Shown: one piece after another, positions 7,059-15,698 of the stretch
Layout: each line of letters starts with the position of its first letter
Position numbering within the stretch: the first letter of the stretch is position 1
Assembly (NCBI GenBank): GCA_964455685.1
Contig: CAYVZE010000021.1
Coordinates: forward strand, 1-36,540
Source of the DNA: ZC4RG30 sp964455685
GTDB lineage: Bacteria; Pseudomonadota; Gammaproteobacteria; Steroidobacterales; Steroidobacteraceae
Direction: 5' to 3'
Length of the DNA: 36,540 bases
Translations under genes and position numbers: made by a program
Notes under the pieces: model-generated
The model's database searches: none
What the model saw: only the letters and a program-made list of their open reading frames with translations
What the model was told of the DNA's origin: nothing

Positions 7059-9803
7059 ACGCGCAAGGCAGCGCTGGATGAAGCACTGGTCGCGGCCATC
7101 GCATCCGGCCGCGACCTCATCGTTCCCGACCGCCACCGCGCCGCGGCGCTGCGCCTTGCCTGGGCGCGGCGCATGCTCGAGGAGGGACGCTGCGTCTGGA
7201 GCACACCGCAGGTCCACACCTGGGATGCCTGGCTGACGCGCCAGTGGCGCGAGGCCGCCATGCGCGGTGCCGTGCCGGCGGCGCAACTGCTCGACAGCAG
7301 CCAGGAGCGCGCGCTGTGGGAGACGGTGCTGGCCCGGCTGGCCGAAGCGGGCGAGGACGAGACATCGCTGGCGCAGCACGCCGGCGCGCTGATGCAGGCC
7401 GCCGCGCGCGCCACCCAGTCCAGCATCGAGCCTGGCCGGCTGGCATCCAGCCGCGAGGAAAGGCTGCTGGCCGATGCGCTGCAGGAAGTGCGGCGCGAAT
7501 GCCAGGCACGCGACCTGGTTTCACTGCGCCTGGCGCGCGCCGCCGACCTCGCGTTCCTGTCGCAGGTGCCCGCGCCATGGATCGTCGGCGTGCCGCGCCT
7601 CACGCCATTGCAGGAAGAACTGGCTGCGCGCTGCTGGCCGGGGGAAGCACTGCTGCTGGTGCTGCCGGATGCCGCCGTCGAGCCGCCCACGCAGCGGCTG
7701 CGCGCCGCCGACCTTTCCGCCGAACTGGCGGCCTGCGCGCGCTGGTGCCGCGAGCACATCGAGCGCGATCCGCAGGCCAGGCTGCTGGTGCTGTCGGCCT
7801 GCGCCGAGCCCTCGCTGTCGATCCAGGGCGCGCTGCTCTGGAATGCGCTGTCCAGCGGCACGGATGCTGACGACGCAGCCCGCGCGCGCTGGCTGGCGGT
7901 GGAGGGCGGTGAGCCGCTGCTGCACCAGGCGCTGGCGGCCGATGCGCTGGCGGCGCTGGAGCTGGCGCTGTCGGATACGCCCGGGACGGCCGCGCTGCAG
8001 GCACTGCTGCGCAGTCCCTACTTCGGCCTGCTGCCCGATGCAGCGCGGTTGCGGCTGGCCGCCTGGCTGGGCGAGCAGGGACTGGCCCGCTGGCCCAGGT
8101 CCGGGCTGCTGCAGGCGCTGCGCGCGCACGCCGAACGCGAGGAGGCGGCCGGCAAGCTGGCCGCCTGGCTGGCCGAGGCCCGCGCCACGCTCGATGTCCG
8201 CGCCCGCCGCGGCAGCACTGAATGGGCGCGGCTGTACACGGCCGTGCTGGAGGCCGCCGGCTTCGCCCGCGCCGCGCCGCTGGATTCCCGCGAGGAACAG
8301 CGCCTGGCGCGCTGGCACGAGCTGCTGGACGAGTTCGCCGGCCTGGACACGGTGCTGCCACCCCTGTCCGCCGGGGCCGCGCTGGGGCGCCTGTCGCACC
8401 TGGCGGCTCAGGCGCGCCACCAGGCCGCCAGCGGCGATGCCGCCATCACCCTCTCGGCCAGCTTGGCCGATCCGGTGGTCCGCTACGACGGCATCTGGGT
8501 GCTCGGGCTGGCGCAGACCCGCTGGCCGGCGGCGCCGCGGCCGGATGCCTGGGTTCCCCTGGCCGAACAGCGCCGGGCCCGCTGGCCCGAGGCAGGCGCG
8601 GCCGAGCGCCGTGAGCAGGCGGCCTGGGCGCTGTCGCGCTGGCGCGCCTGTTGCGCGGAGCTGGTGCTGAGCTATCCGGCGCGCGAGGGCGACGTGGAAC
8701 ACCGGCCTTCGGCGCTGGCCGGCGCCATCGACGCATGGACGGACTGTGCTGCGCCCGTGGCCGCCCCGCCGGCAACGCGTGCCCGTGCGGCCAGCGACCA
8801 GCAGCTCGAGCCGCTCACCCTCCCGGCAACGGACACGACGCTCAAGGGCGGCGCCACGCTGCTGGCCACGCAGCAGGCCTGTCCGTTCCGCGCCCAGGCC
8901 CAGTACCGGCTGGGCGCCACGCCGCCGGCTGGCCTTTCCGAGGGCGTGCCGGCGTTCGTGCGCGGCCGCCTGCTGCACCTGCTGCTGCAGCACCTGTGGG
9001 ACAGGCTGGGCGGCCAGGCGGCGCTGCTGGCGCTGGATGAAGGGGCCGAGGCGGAGCTGGTCGAGCAATGCTGGCAGCTTGCCGTCGCGGCCACGCCCTC
9101 GGCGCGCTACCTGCCCGCCACCGTGCTGGAACGCGAGCGCGAGCGCGCCCGGCGCACTGTCGCGCAGGTGCTCAAGCTCGAGCGCAGCAGGCCGCCGTTC
9201 ACGGTGGAGAAGCGCGAGGAGCAGATCTGGTGGCGCGGCGGGCAGGCGCGCGTGTCGCTGCGCATCGACCGCATCGACCGCGTCGGCGGGCACGCTCTGC
9301 TGATCGACTACAAGAGCGGCGCGCCGGCGCGCATCGAGCTGCACGAGCAGGCGTTGCAGCCGCTGCAGCTGGCCGTGTACGCCGCGGCGCTGGCGCAGCA
9401 AGGGCGGCCGGTTTCGGCCGCCGCATTGCTGAGCCTGCATCCCTGGGATGCGGCCTTCGCCGGCGTCACCGCGCACGATGGCCTCCTCCATGAAGGCCTC
9501 AAGTCCGTCGAGGACTGGGAAGGCACCCAGCAGGTATGGCAGCAGCAGCTGCTGGTGCTGCTCCAGCAGCATCTCTCCGGCGAAGCCACGCTGACCGTGG
9601 ACCGGCGCATGTGCGAGCGCTGCCACCTGCCGGCCCTGTGCCGCCGCGCTGGTGCCGATGCCGAGGAGGAAGCAGCGGATGNNNNNNNNNNNNNNNNNNN
9701 NNNNNNNNNNNNNNNNNNNNNNNNNNNNNNNNNNNNNNNNNNNNNNNNNNNNNNNNNNNNNNNNNNNNNNNNNNNNNNNNNGGAGGAAGCAGCGGATGAG
9801 TGA
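7059..9803 (+). CDS. AddB-like nuclease (RecB-family 'probable DNA repair protein'), interrupted by an N gap
   Basis: This is the nuclease partner of an AddAB-like DNA-end-processing pair. The C-terminal PD-(D/E)XK domain has IDRIDR followed by LIDYKSG (Asp750, Lys752, counted from 7059). Four cysteines (608, 852, 855, 861) follow the C...CxxCxxxxxC pattern of AddB-type iron-sulfur clusters. The N-terminal half resembles an inactive helicase domain. The frame opens right after the alaA-like stop (7044-7046), and conserved-looking sequence (GRDLIVPDRHRAAALRLAW) lies upstream of the first ATG at 7173. No ATG, GTG or TTG exists before 7173. ACG at 7059, eight bases after GGAAGG, is the best-placed start. 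With the artificial gap removed the product would be about 875 residues. It overlaps the next gene by 8 bases (ATGAGTGA). Confidence 0.8.
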   Translation, partial: TRKAALDEALVAAIASGRDLIVPDRHRAAALRLAWARRMLEEGRCVWSTPQVHTWDAWLTRQWREAAMRGAVPAAQLLDSSQERALWETVLARLAEAGEDETSLAQHAGALMQAAARATQSSIEPGRLASSREERLLADALQEVRRECQARDLVSLRLARAADLAFLSQVPAPWIVGVPRLTPLQEELAARCWPGEALLLVLPDAAVEPPTQRLRAADLSAELAACARWCREHIERDPQARLLVLSACAEPSLSIQGALLWNALSSGTDADDAARARWLAVEGGEPLLHQALAADALAALELALSDTPGTAALQALLRSPYFGLLPDAARLRLAAWLGEQGLARWPRSGLLQALRAHAEREEAAGKLAAWLAEARATLDVRARRGSTEWARLYTAVLEAAGFARAAPLDSREEQRLARWHELLDEFAGLDTVLPPLSAGAALGRLSHLAAQARHQAASGDAAITLSASLADPVVRYDGIWVLGLAQTRWPAAPRPDAWVPLAEQRRARWPEAGAAERREQAAWALSRWRACCAELVLSYPAREGDVEHRPSALAGAIDAWTDCAAPVAAPPATRARAASDQQLEPLTLPATDTTLKGGATLLATQQACPFRAQAQYRLGATPPAGLSEGVPAFVRGRLLHLLLQHLWDRLGGQAALLALDEGAEAELVEQCWQLAVAATPSARYLPATVLERERERARRTVAQVLKLERSRPPFTVEKREEQIWWRGGQARVSLRIDRIDRVGGHALLIDYKSGAPARIELHEQALQPLQLAVYAAALAQQGRPVSAAALLSLHPWDAAFAGVTAHDGLLHEGLKSVEDWEGTQQVWQQQLLVLLQQHLSGEATLTVDRRMCERCHLPALCRRAGADAEEEAADXXXXXXXXXXXXXXXXXXXXXXXXXXXXXXXXXXEEAADE
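9682..9781. other. 100-N scaffold gap, probably artificial
   Basis: Exactly 100 N. The 17 bases before it (9665-9681) equal the 17 bases after it (9782-9798), so the two contigs overlap. Collapsing one copy gives a complete nuclease C-terminus overlapping the helicase start. No sequence is likely missing. Confidence 0.85.
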
Positions 9804-12800
9804 GCTCCGCCATCCTCCAGCCGGCATGACCCTGGTGCGGCCCGGCGATGCAGAGGCACGCCAGCTGGCGCGCGACATCCGCCGCAGCATCCAGCTGCAG
9901 GCGCCCGCCGGCTCGGGCAAGACCACGGTGCTGGCGCAGCGCTTCCTGGCCGCGCTGGCCGCCAGCGACGAACCCGAGGAAGTGCTGGCCATCACCTTCA
10001 CGCGCAAGGCCGCTGCCGAAATGCGCGAGCGGGTGCTGGCGGCGCTGGAGGACCGGCTGCCCGGGCAGGCCGAGCCGGAGCTGTGGCGTTCGCTGCGCGA
10101 GGCCGTGCATGCGCAGGCGGCGCGGCGCGGCTGGCATTTCGAGGAACTGCCGCAGCGGCTGCGCATCCAGACCATCGACTCGCTGGCGGCCGAGCTGGCG
10201 CGCGCCATGCCCCTGCTGGGCCGCATGCAGGCCAACCTGCGCGTGGTCGACGACACCACGGCGCTGTACATGGAGGCGGCAAGGCGCACGCTGCGGCTGG
10301 GTGACGAGGACCCCCAGTGGCATGCGGACATCGACCGGCTGCTGAGCCGGCTCGACAACAACACCGACCGCGCGGTGCAGCTGCTGGCGCAGCTGCTGCC
10401 CGGGCGCAACCGCTGGCAGAAGCTGCTGCTGGAGCATGCGGCCGAGGAACTGGCCGTGCGCGTGCAGGCCAGCCTCGAGCGCATCGTGACGGAGAGCCTT
10501 GCAGAGCTGCGCCGGGCCATGTCGGTGGCCTGGCTCACCGAGGCGGCCGACATCGCCGCTGCCGCCGCCCACAACCGAATCGACGCAGGGCAATCGCCCG
10601 ACGGGCGCTGGAGCGTGTGGCTCCAGGAGGATGCCGCGCTGGGCGAGAGCGCCGGACAGCTGCCGTGCTGGCAGGCGCTGGCCGAGCTGCTGCTGGTGGG
10701 CAGCGAGGATCGCCTGCGCGAGAAGATCGATGTGCGCATGGGCTTCCCGGCGAAGAGCCCGCTGAAGGCGCGCTGGACGCAATTGCGCGAGGAGCTGGCT
10801 GCACGCCCGGACCTGGTGCGCCGGCTGTGCGAGCTGCGTGCGCTGCCCCCACCGGTGCTGGCGCCGGCCGAGCAGGAGACCATCGCCGCGCTGGCGCGCG
10901 TGATGCTGCTGGCGGCGGCCGAACTGAAGCTGGTGTTCCGCGAGCATGGCCTGGTGGACCACGCCGAGATCGCGGCGGTGGCGCAGCAGGCGCTGAAGGA
11001 GCTGGACGAGGAGAGCGGCTACTCGCTGCGCCAGACGCTGCGCGTGTCGCACCTGCTGGTGGATGAATGCCAGGACACCTCGCCGGACCAGATCGAGCTG
11101 GTGCGCGCGCTGACCGCCGGCTGGCAGCGTGGCGATGCGCGCTCGCTGTTCCTGGTCGGCGATCCCATGCAGTCCATCTACCTGTTCCGCGGTTCGGAGG
11201 TGGGACTGTTCCTGCAGGTGCGCAACCGCGGCGTGGGCGCGATCGGCCTGGAGCCGCTGCACCTGACGCGCAACTTCCGCTCGCAGCGCACGCTGGTGGA
11301 ATGGGTCAATGCCGCCTTCTCGCGCATCTTCCCGCCGGCAGAGGACCTGCGCAGCTCGGCGGTGACCTTCCTGCCCGCCGAACATGCGCGGGCCGAGGAT
11401 CCGCGCCTGCCGGCGGCGGTGACGCTGTGGCCGCAGCCTGCGGATGACGCGGCGGAGGAAGCCGCTGCCATTGCGCGCGAGATCGCCTCGCTGCGTGCGC
11501 TGCGGCCGGAGCTGTCGATCGCGGTGCTGGTGCAGACGCGCGCGCTGGCCGCGCCCATCCTGCGCGCGCTGCATGCGGCACGGATTCCCACGCTGGGCGT
11601 GGACCTCGCGGCACTGTCGGATCGTCCCGTGGTGCGCGACCTGGTGTCGCTGGGCCGCGCGCTGCTGGATGGCGGCGATCGCACGGCCTGGCTGGCAGTG
11701 CTGCGCTCGCCGCCCTGCGGCTTGCTGCTGGAGGACCTGCGCCGCCTGGCCGAGGCCGCGGGCGAGGGTCCGCTGGTGGACACCCTGCTCGATGAGCAGG
11801 TGCGCGCGCGGCTCAGCCAGGACGGCGCCGCGCGCCTTGCGCGCGTGGGGCCCATCCTCCATGCCGCCTGGCGCGCGCGCGGCAGCCTCGACGTGGCATC
11901 GGCCATCGAGCAGTGCTGGCAGGCGCTGGGCGGCGAGGCCGCCTGCCTGGAGGAGACCGAGCTGGCGGCGGCGCGGCAGTACCTGCTGGCGCTGCGCGGC
12001 CTGCAGGAGCAGCGCGGACGGCCGGCGCCCGATGAACTGGGCGAGCTGGCCGCGAGGCTGAAGGACCGCAGCGAGTCCAGCGCCGGCAACCCAGTGGAGA
12101 TCCTCACCATCCACCATTCCAAGGGCCTGGAGTGGGACGTGGTGTTCGTGCCCGGCATGGGTCGCCTGCCGCGGCAGGACGATTCGCCGCTGCTGCGCTG
12201 GCTGGAGCTGCCCAATGGCGAGGAGGGCACCGACCTGCTGCTGGCCGTGCGCAGCATCGGTGCGCCCAATTCCACCGATCCGCTGGCCGCCTACATCCGC
12301 CGCCTGCAGAACGGGCGGGCGCGCAACGAGCGGCTGCGGCTGCTGTACGTGGCGGCCACGCGCGCACGCGTGCGGCTGTACCTCTCGGGCCATGCGCCGC
12401 TGTCGAAGAAGCAGGAGCGGCCGAAGCCGCGTTCGGGTTCGCTGCTCGATCTGCTGTGGCCGGCCGTGGGCGGGGACTACGAAGCCCAGGTCTCCGGCCT
12501 GCCGCCGCCCACCGAGGAGGAACCGCAGCTGCAGCCATTGCGCATGCTCTGGCATCGCGTCGACGCGGACTTCCGTCCCGCACCCGCCGCCACCCTGCCG
12601 CTGCCGCATTCACTGGCGCGCACCCAGGCGGAGTCCGGCTTCAACGTGGAGTACAGCTGGGTGGGACCGCTGGCGCGTGCCGCCGGCACGGTGATCCACG
12701 CCGAGCTCGACCGCCTGGCGCGGCTGGGGCCGGGACTCATCGAAGGACTGCCCGGTCGCGCCGCGGCCTGCCAGGCGCGGCTGAAGGAGCTGGGCATCGA

Positions 12801-13194
12801 TGCAGGCGAGGCGCGGGCGGCCGCCGCGCGCATCGTCGGCCGGCTGGCGGCGCTGGTGCGTGAACCGCGGGCGCACTGGCTGCTGTTCGGTCCGCATCGC
12901 GAGGCCGCCAGCGAGGTGCCGCTGTCGGGCCTCGTCGACGGCACGCTGCGCAACGTCGTCATCGACCGCATGTTCGTCGACGGCGAAGGCACGCGCTGGA
13001 TCATCGACTACAAGACCGGCGAGCACGCCGGCACCGGGCTGGAGGAGTTCCTGGCGCGCGAGCTCGAACGCTACACGCCGCAGCTGAAGCTGTACCGGCG
13101 CATGGCCGCGAGGCTCGGACCGGAGCCGGTGCGCGCCGCGCTGTACTTCCCGTGGCTGGACGCCTTCGTCGAATTGCCGCCGGAGCAGGCCTGA
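9796..13194 (+). CDS. UvrD/AddA-like helicase-nuclease
   Basis: This 1132-residue superfamily 1A helicase has a C-terminal RecB-type nuclease, the AddA-like half of a dsDNA-end-resection pair. Helicase motifs appear in order: Walker A APAGSGKT (36-43), Ia AITFTRKAAAEMRER, motif II VDECQD (Asp423, Glu424), III VGDPMQSIYLFRGS, IV TRNFRSQ, V TIHHSKGLEWD and VI YVAATRAR. The nuclease motif IIDYKTG has Asp1071 and Lys1073. Both helicase and nuclease look intact. The ATG at 9796 has GGAGGAAG upstream and overlaps the partner's stop. It probably repairs double-strand breaks. Whether the genome also has RecBCD cannot be seen here. Confidence 0.9.
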   Translation: MSELRHPPAGMTLVRPGDAEARQLARDIRRSIQLQAPAGSGKTTVLAQRFLAALAASDEPEEVLAITFTRKAAAEMRERVLAALEDRLPGQAEPELWRSLREAVHAQAARRGWHFEELPQRLRIQTIDSLAAELARAMPLLGRMQANLRVVDDTTALYMEAARRTLRLGDEDPQWHADIDRLLSRLDNNTDRAVQLLAQLLPGRNRWQKLLLEHAAEELAVRVQASLERIVTESLAELRRAMSVAWLTEAADIAAAAAHNRIDAGQSPDGRWSVWLQEDAALGESAGQLPCWQALAELLLVGSEDRLREKIDVRMGFPAKSPLKARWTQLREELAARPDLVRRLCELRALPPPVLAPAEQETIAALARVMLLAAAELKLVFREHGLVDHAEIAAVAQQALKELDEESGYSLRQTLRVSHLLVDECQDTSPDQIELVRALTAGWQRGDARSLFLVGDPMQSIYLFRGSEVGLFLQVRNRGVGAIGLEPLHLTRNFRSQRTLVEWVNAAFSRIFPPAEDLRSSAVTFLPAEHARAEDPRLPAAVTLWPQPADDAAEEAAAIAREIASLRALRPELSIAVLVQTRALAAPILRALHAARIPTLGVDLAALSDRPVVRDLVSLGRALLDGGDRTAWLAVLRSPPCGLLLEDLRRLAEAAGEGPLVDTLLDEQVRARLSQDGAARLARVGPILHAAWRARGSLDVASAIEQCWQALGGEAACLEETELAAARQYLLALRGLQEQRGRPAPDELGELAARLKDRSESSAGNPVEILTIHHSKGLEWDVVFVPGMGRLPRQDDSPLLRWLELPNGEEGTDLLLAVRSIGAPNSTDPLAAYIRRLQNGRARNERLRLLYVAATRARVRLYLSGHAPLSKKQERPKPRSGSLLDLLWPAVGGDYEAQVSGLPPPTEEEPQLQPLRMLWHRVDADFRPAPAATLPLPHSLARTQAESGFNVEYSWVGPLARAAGTVIHAELDRLARLGPGLIEGLPGRAAACQARLKELGIDAGEARAAAARIVGRLAALVREPRAHWLLFGPHREAASEVPLSGLVDGTLRNVVIDRMFVDGEGTRWIIDYKTGEHAGTGLEEFLARELERYTPQLKLYRRMAARLGPEPVRAALYFPWLDAFVELPPEQA

Positions 13195-13222
13195 GGATCG
13201 CCGGCGCTCCTCGCGCGGTGCG

Positions 13223-13966
13223 CTAGAAGCGGCCGGCGGCCGACAGGCGTCGCCAGCCGTCGGCCTCGGCAAAGCTGAGCATGTCCAGCGCGCGGTCCAG
13301 CGAGGCATCCTGCGAATCGCGCGTGCGCATGCGGCCGTCGAGCGTCCAGTTCCGGTCCGCCGTGAGCTCGAGCCTGGCCTGGACCTCCAGCGGACCGCCG
13401 CTGTCGTTGAGCGTGCCGGAGAAGGGCGGGGTGCCGCCGGCGGGGAACACCAGCCGGTAGCTGCCCAGCGAGGTGCCGCGCGCATCCAGGAGATCGGTCA
13501 CCAGCATCTCGCCGCCCAGGCGGCCGATGCTGCCGGCATGCCAGTCGAGGTCGAAGCCGCGGATCTCGAGCTGGCCGCGCCAGCCGGCGGGCATGGCGCC
13601 GAAGAAGCGGCGGTCGAGCACGGTGCGGCCGGACATGTTGCGTACCTGGATCTGGCCGGAGGGTGCGACCGCCACCTGCCCGGTGGTTTCGCCCTCGGGC
13701 CAGGTGCTGTGGAAACGCGCGGAAAGCTTCAGTCGCAGCAGCGACAGCGGCTTGAGCTCCCAGCGCAGCGTGGCCAGCTGCATCACCGGCTTCTCGCCAT
13801 CGCTGAGCAGCAGGTCCTGGCACTGGCCGCGCCAGACCGATCCGCTCCAGGCGCCGCACTTCACGGCATCGGGCATGAAGGCATTGACCCAGCCGGCCGG
13901 GAACACCACCAGCAATGCCAGCAGGAAGGCTGCCAGCCCCAGCAGCAGGACCGTGCGCAACCTCAT
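13223..13966 (-). CDS. gspN: Type II secretion protein N
   Basis: This is a 247-residue GspN-family protein, the last gene of the gspGHIJKLMN run. A single N-terminal membrane helix (about residues 4-28: VLLLGLAAFLLALLVVFPAGW) is followed by a beta-rich periplasmic domain with typical GspN stretches such as CGAWSGSVWRGQC near residues 37-49 (two cysteines, 37 and 49). GspN is an accessory T2SS part present in only some systems. Its ATG overlaps the gspM stop by ATGA (13963-13966). It converges with the helicase-nuclease gene across 28 bases in which no terminator is seen. Confidence 0.85.
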   Translation of the reverse strand: MRLRTVLLLGLAAFLLALLVVFPAGWVNAFMPDAVKCGAWSGSVWRGQCQDLLLSDGEKPVMQLATLRWELKPLSLLRLKLSARFHSTWPEGETTGQVAVAPSGQIQVRNMSGRTVLDRRFFGAMPAGWRGQLEIRGFDLDWHAGSIGRLGGEMLVTDLLDARGTSLGSYRLVFPAGGTPPFSGTLNDSGGPLEVQARLELTADRNWTLDGRMRTRDSQDASLDRALDMLSFAEADGWRRLSAAGRF

Positions 13967-14466
13967 GCCGGCGGGCGCAGCTGGATGGTGGCGTTGACCT
14001 TGCCGGGTGCGCCGGCGCCGGTGACATTGGCGCCTTCCACCTGCACGCCGTAGCGCGTGGAGAGCTGGTGCACCCAGGTGAGCATCAGGTTGAAGTCGGC
14101 GTTCTCGAAGGTGATGCGGTAGGCGCCATTGCCCGCGGGCGGGCTGCCGGTGAGTGACTCGGCCAGGCCATGCTCGCGCGCGGTGCGGTCGACGAACACC
14201 ACGAAGGATTCGCCGATGGGCTGCAGTTCGCCGCCGGGGCCGGCGGCCGACAGCATGGGGCCGACCTGGCGCATGTAGGCAAGCAGTTCCTTCTGGCTCT
14301 CGACGGTGGCATTGGCGCGTGACAGCGCGCGCTGTGGCAGCAGCACGAGCAGCACCAGCAGCACGGCCGCCACCACGGCGGTGCCGATCAGCAGCACGCG
14401 CTGGTCGCGCTCGCTCTGGCGCGAATACCAGTCCGCCACCGAATCCTTCAGCGTTGCAACGCTCAT
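13963..14466 (-). CDS. gspM: Type II secretion protein M
   Basis: This is a 167-residue bitopic inner-membrane protein. It has a short cytoplasmic tail with the SVADWYSRQSERDQRVLL stretch typical of GspM, one membrane helix (about 24-44) and a periplasmic ferredoxin-like domain. GspM pairs with GspL in the T2SS assembly platform, the inner-membrane part that links the cytoplasmic ATPase to the growing pseudopilus. The gene overlaps gspL and gspN by ATGA on both sides, so the L-M-N set is translationally coupled. Confidence 0.9.
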   Translation of the reverse strand: MSVATLKDSVADWYSRQSERDQRVLLIGTAVVAAVLLVLLVLLPQRALSRANATVESQKELLAYMRQVGPMLSAAGPGGELQPIGESFVVFVDRTAREHGLAESLTGSPPAGNGAYRITFENADFNLMLTWVHQLSTRYGVQVEGANVTGAGAPGKVNATIQLRPPA

Positions 14467-15698
14467 GAACCCGCCGACATGTCGATCTGGCCCTCGAAGC
14501 CGCCGTCATGCTGGCGGCCGCTGGTCACCTGTGCGGAATAGCCACCGGCGCGCAGCGACTGGCTGAACTGCTCCAGCGTGGCCGCATCCGGCGCCGACAG
14601 CTTCAGCTGCAGCGAACCGGGCTTGAAGGTCAGCGACTCGAGGTTGGCAGCCGGGACGTTCTGGCGCGCAGCCGCGAGCGCCGCCAGCAGCGGCATGATG
14701 CCGCCCTGCGGGCTGCCGCCGCTGGCCACGGCGCGCATCCGCGCCTCCAGTGTCCGCCGCGGCGTGGCGCCGGGCTTCTGGCCGGGGAAGATGGAGGAAT
14801 AGACGCGCTCGATCTCGGCATCCAGGCGCGCGCTTTCGGCACGCTGGCGATGTGCCTGGAACAGCGAGCCGCCCACGTGCACCACCAGCAGCGCCAGCAG
14901 CGCCGCGGCGGCGGGGCGCCATGCGCGCCAGTCGAACTCGTGCCCGCCGCGCGGCCGGTACTCCCCCTGCAGCAGGTTGACCGGCGCGCTGGCGCCGATG
15001 CCCTGCGCGTACAGCGACAGCAGGCCGCCGGCGAGCAGCTGCACGCGCAGCGATCCCAGGCGCGGCCGCAGCGCCTCGAAGGCGGCCTCGTGCCGCAGCC
15101 AATCGGCCGGCTCGGCATGCACCACCACGTGCGTGGCGGAAAGGTCGGCCCCGGCGCCCAGCAAGGTGGTCAGCGCCAGCTCTGGATCATCGGCCGGGAA
15201 GGGCACGGGACGGCCCTCGCCATGGCGCAGCAACAGCTGCTCGCGCGTGATCACCACCGTGATATGCCCGGGCAGGGACGGGATCAGGTCGCTCTCGGCG
15301 AACAGTGCCCGCGGTTCCAGCCCCAGTGCCGAGGCCGCCGCCTGCCACTGGACCAGGCTTTCGCGCGCAACCACGGCCACCGGCACCTGGCCGCTGGCGG
15401 CATTGCGTGCGCCCACGGCGAAGTGCAGCTTCTCCAGGTCCTCGGAGACCTGTTCCTCGAGCGCGAAGGGCGCAAGCTGCTGCAGCCGCGCTTCGTTGGC
15501 CGGCGGCAGGGCCACGCTGAACAGGGAGACATCACCGGCCGGCACCACCAGCGCCACGCGGCGTCCGGCAGCGGCCTGCTCCAGGGAATCGGGGCGCTCG
15601 CCCAGCAGGGCGCCGGTGGTGTCGGCCACCACCCATTCAGGCGCCTGCCCCGCCACGGGGGACAGCCGCAGCACCAGCCAGTCACCGCCTGCCATCAT
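14463..15698 (-). CDS. gspL: Type II secretion protein L
   Basis: This is a 411-residue assembly-platform protein. The N-terminal cytoplasmic part (about 1-240) has the actin-like fold of the family and would bind the secretion ATPase GspE. A membrane helix follows near 258-275 (AAAALLALLVVHVGGSLF), then a periplasmic ferredoxin-like domain that pairs with GspM. Length and layout match the family. It overlaps gspK and gspM by four bases each. The partner ATPase gene gspE is not in the window. Confidence 0.9.
   Translation of the reverse strand: MMAGGDWLVLRLSPVAGQAPEWVVADTTGALLGERPDSLEQAAAGRRVALVVPAGDVSLFSVALPPANEARLQQLAPFALEEQVSEDLEKLHFAVGARNAASGQVPVAVVARESLVQWQAAASALGLEPRALFAESDLIPSLPGHITVVITREQLLLRHGEGRPVPFPADDPELALTTLLGAGADLSATHVVVHAEPADWLRHEAAFEALRPRLGSLRVQLLAGGLLSLYAQGIGASAPVNLLQGEYRPRGGHEFDWRAWRPAAAALLALLVVHVGGSLFQAHRQRAESARLDAEIERVYSSIFPGQKPGATPRRTLEARMRAVASGGSPQGGIMPLLAALAAARQNVPAANLESLTFKPGSLQLKLSAPDAATLEQFSQSLRAGGYSAQVTSGRQHDGGFEGQIDMSAGS

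Noticed and set aside
9682..9781. A real insertion or mobile element in the gap
   Set aside because: The flanking 17-base copies are explained by contig overlap, and the join restores a natural ATGAGTGA gene overlap. There are no terminal inverted repeats or transposase fragments beside it.
7521..12609. Very long minus-strand frames opposite the nuclease and helicase genes
   Set aside because: They are rich in Arg, Gln, Ala and Gly, lack domains and cross the N gap. They are G+C-driven shadows of the two genes on the plus strand.
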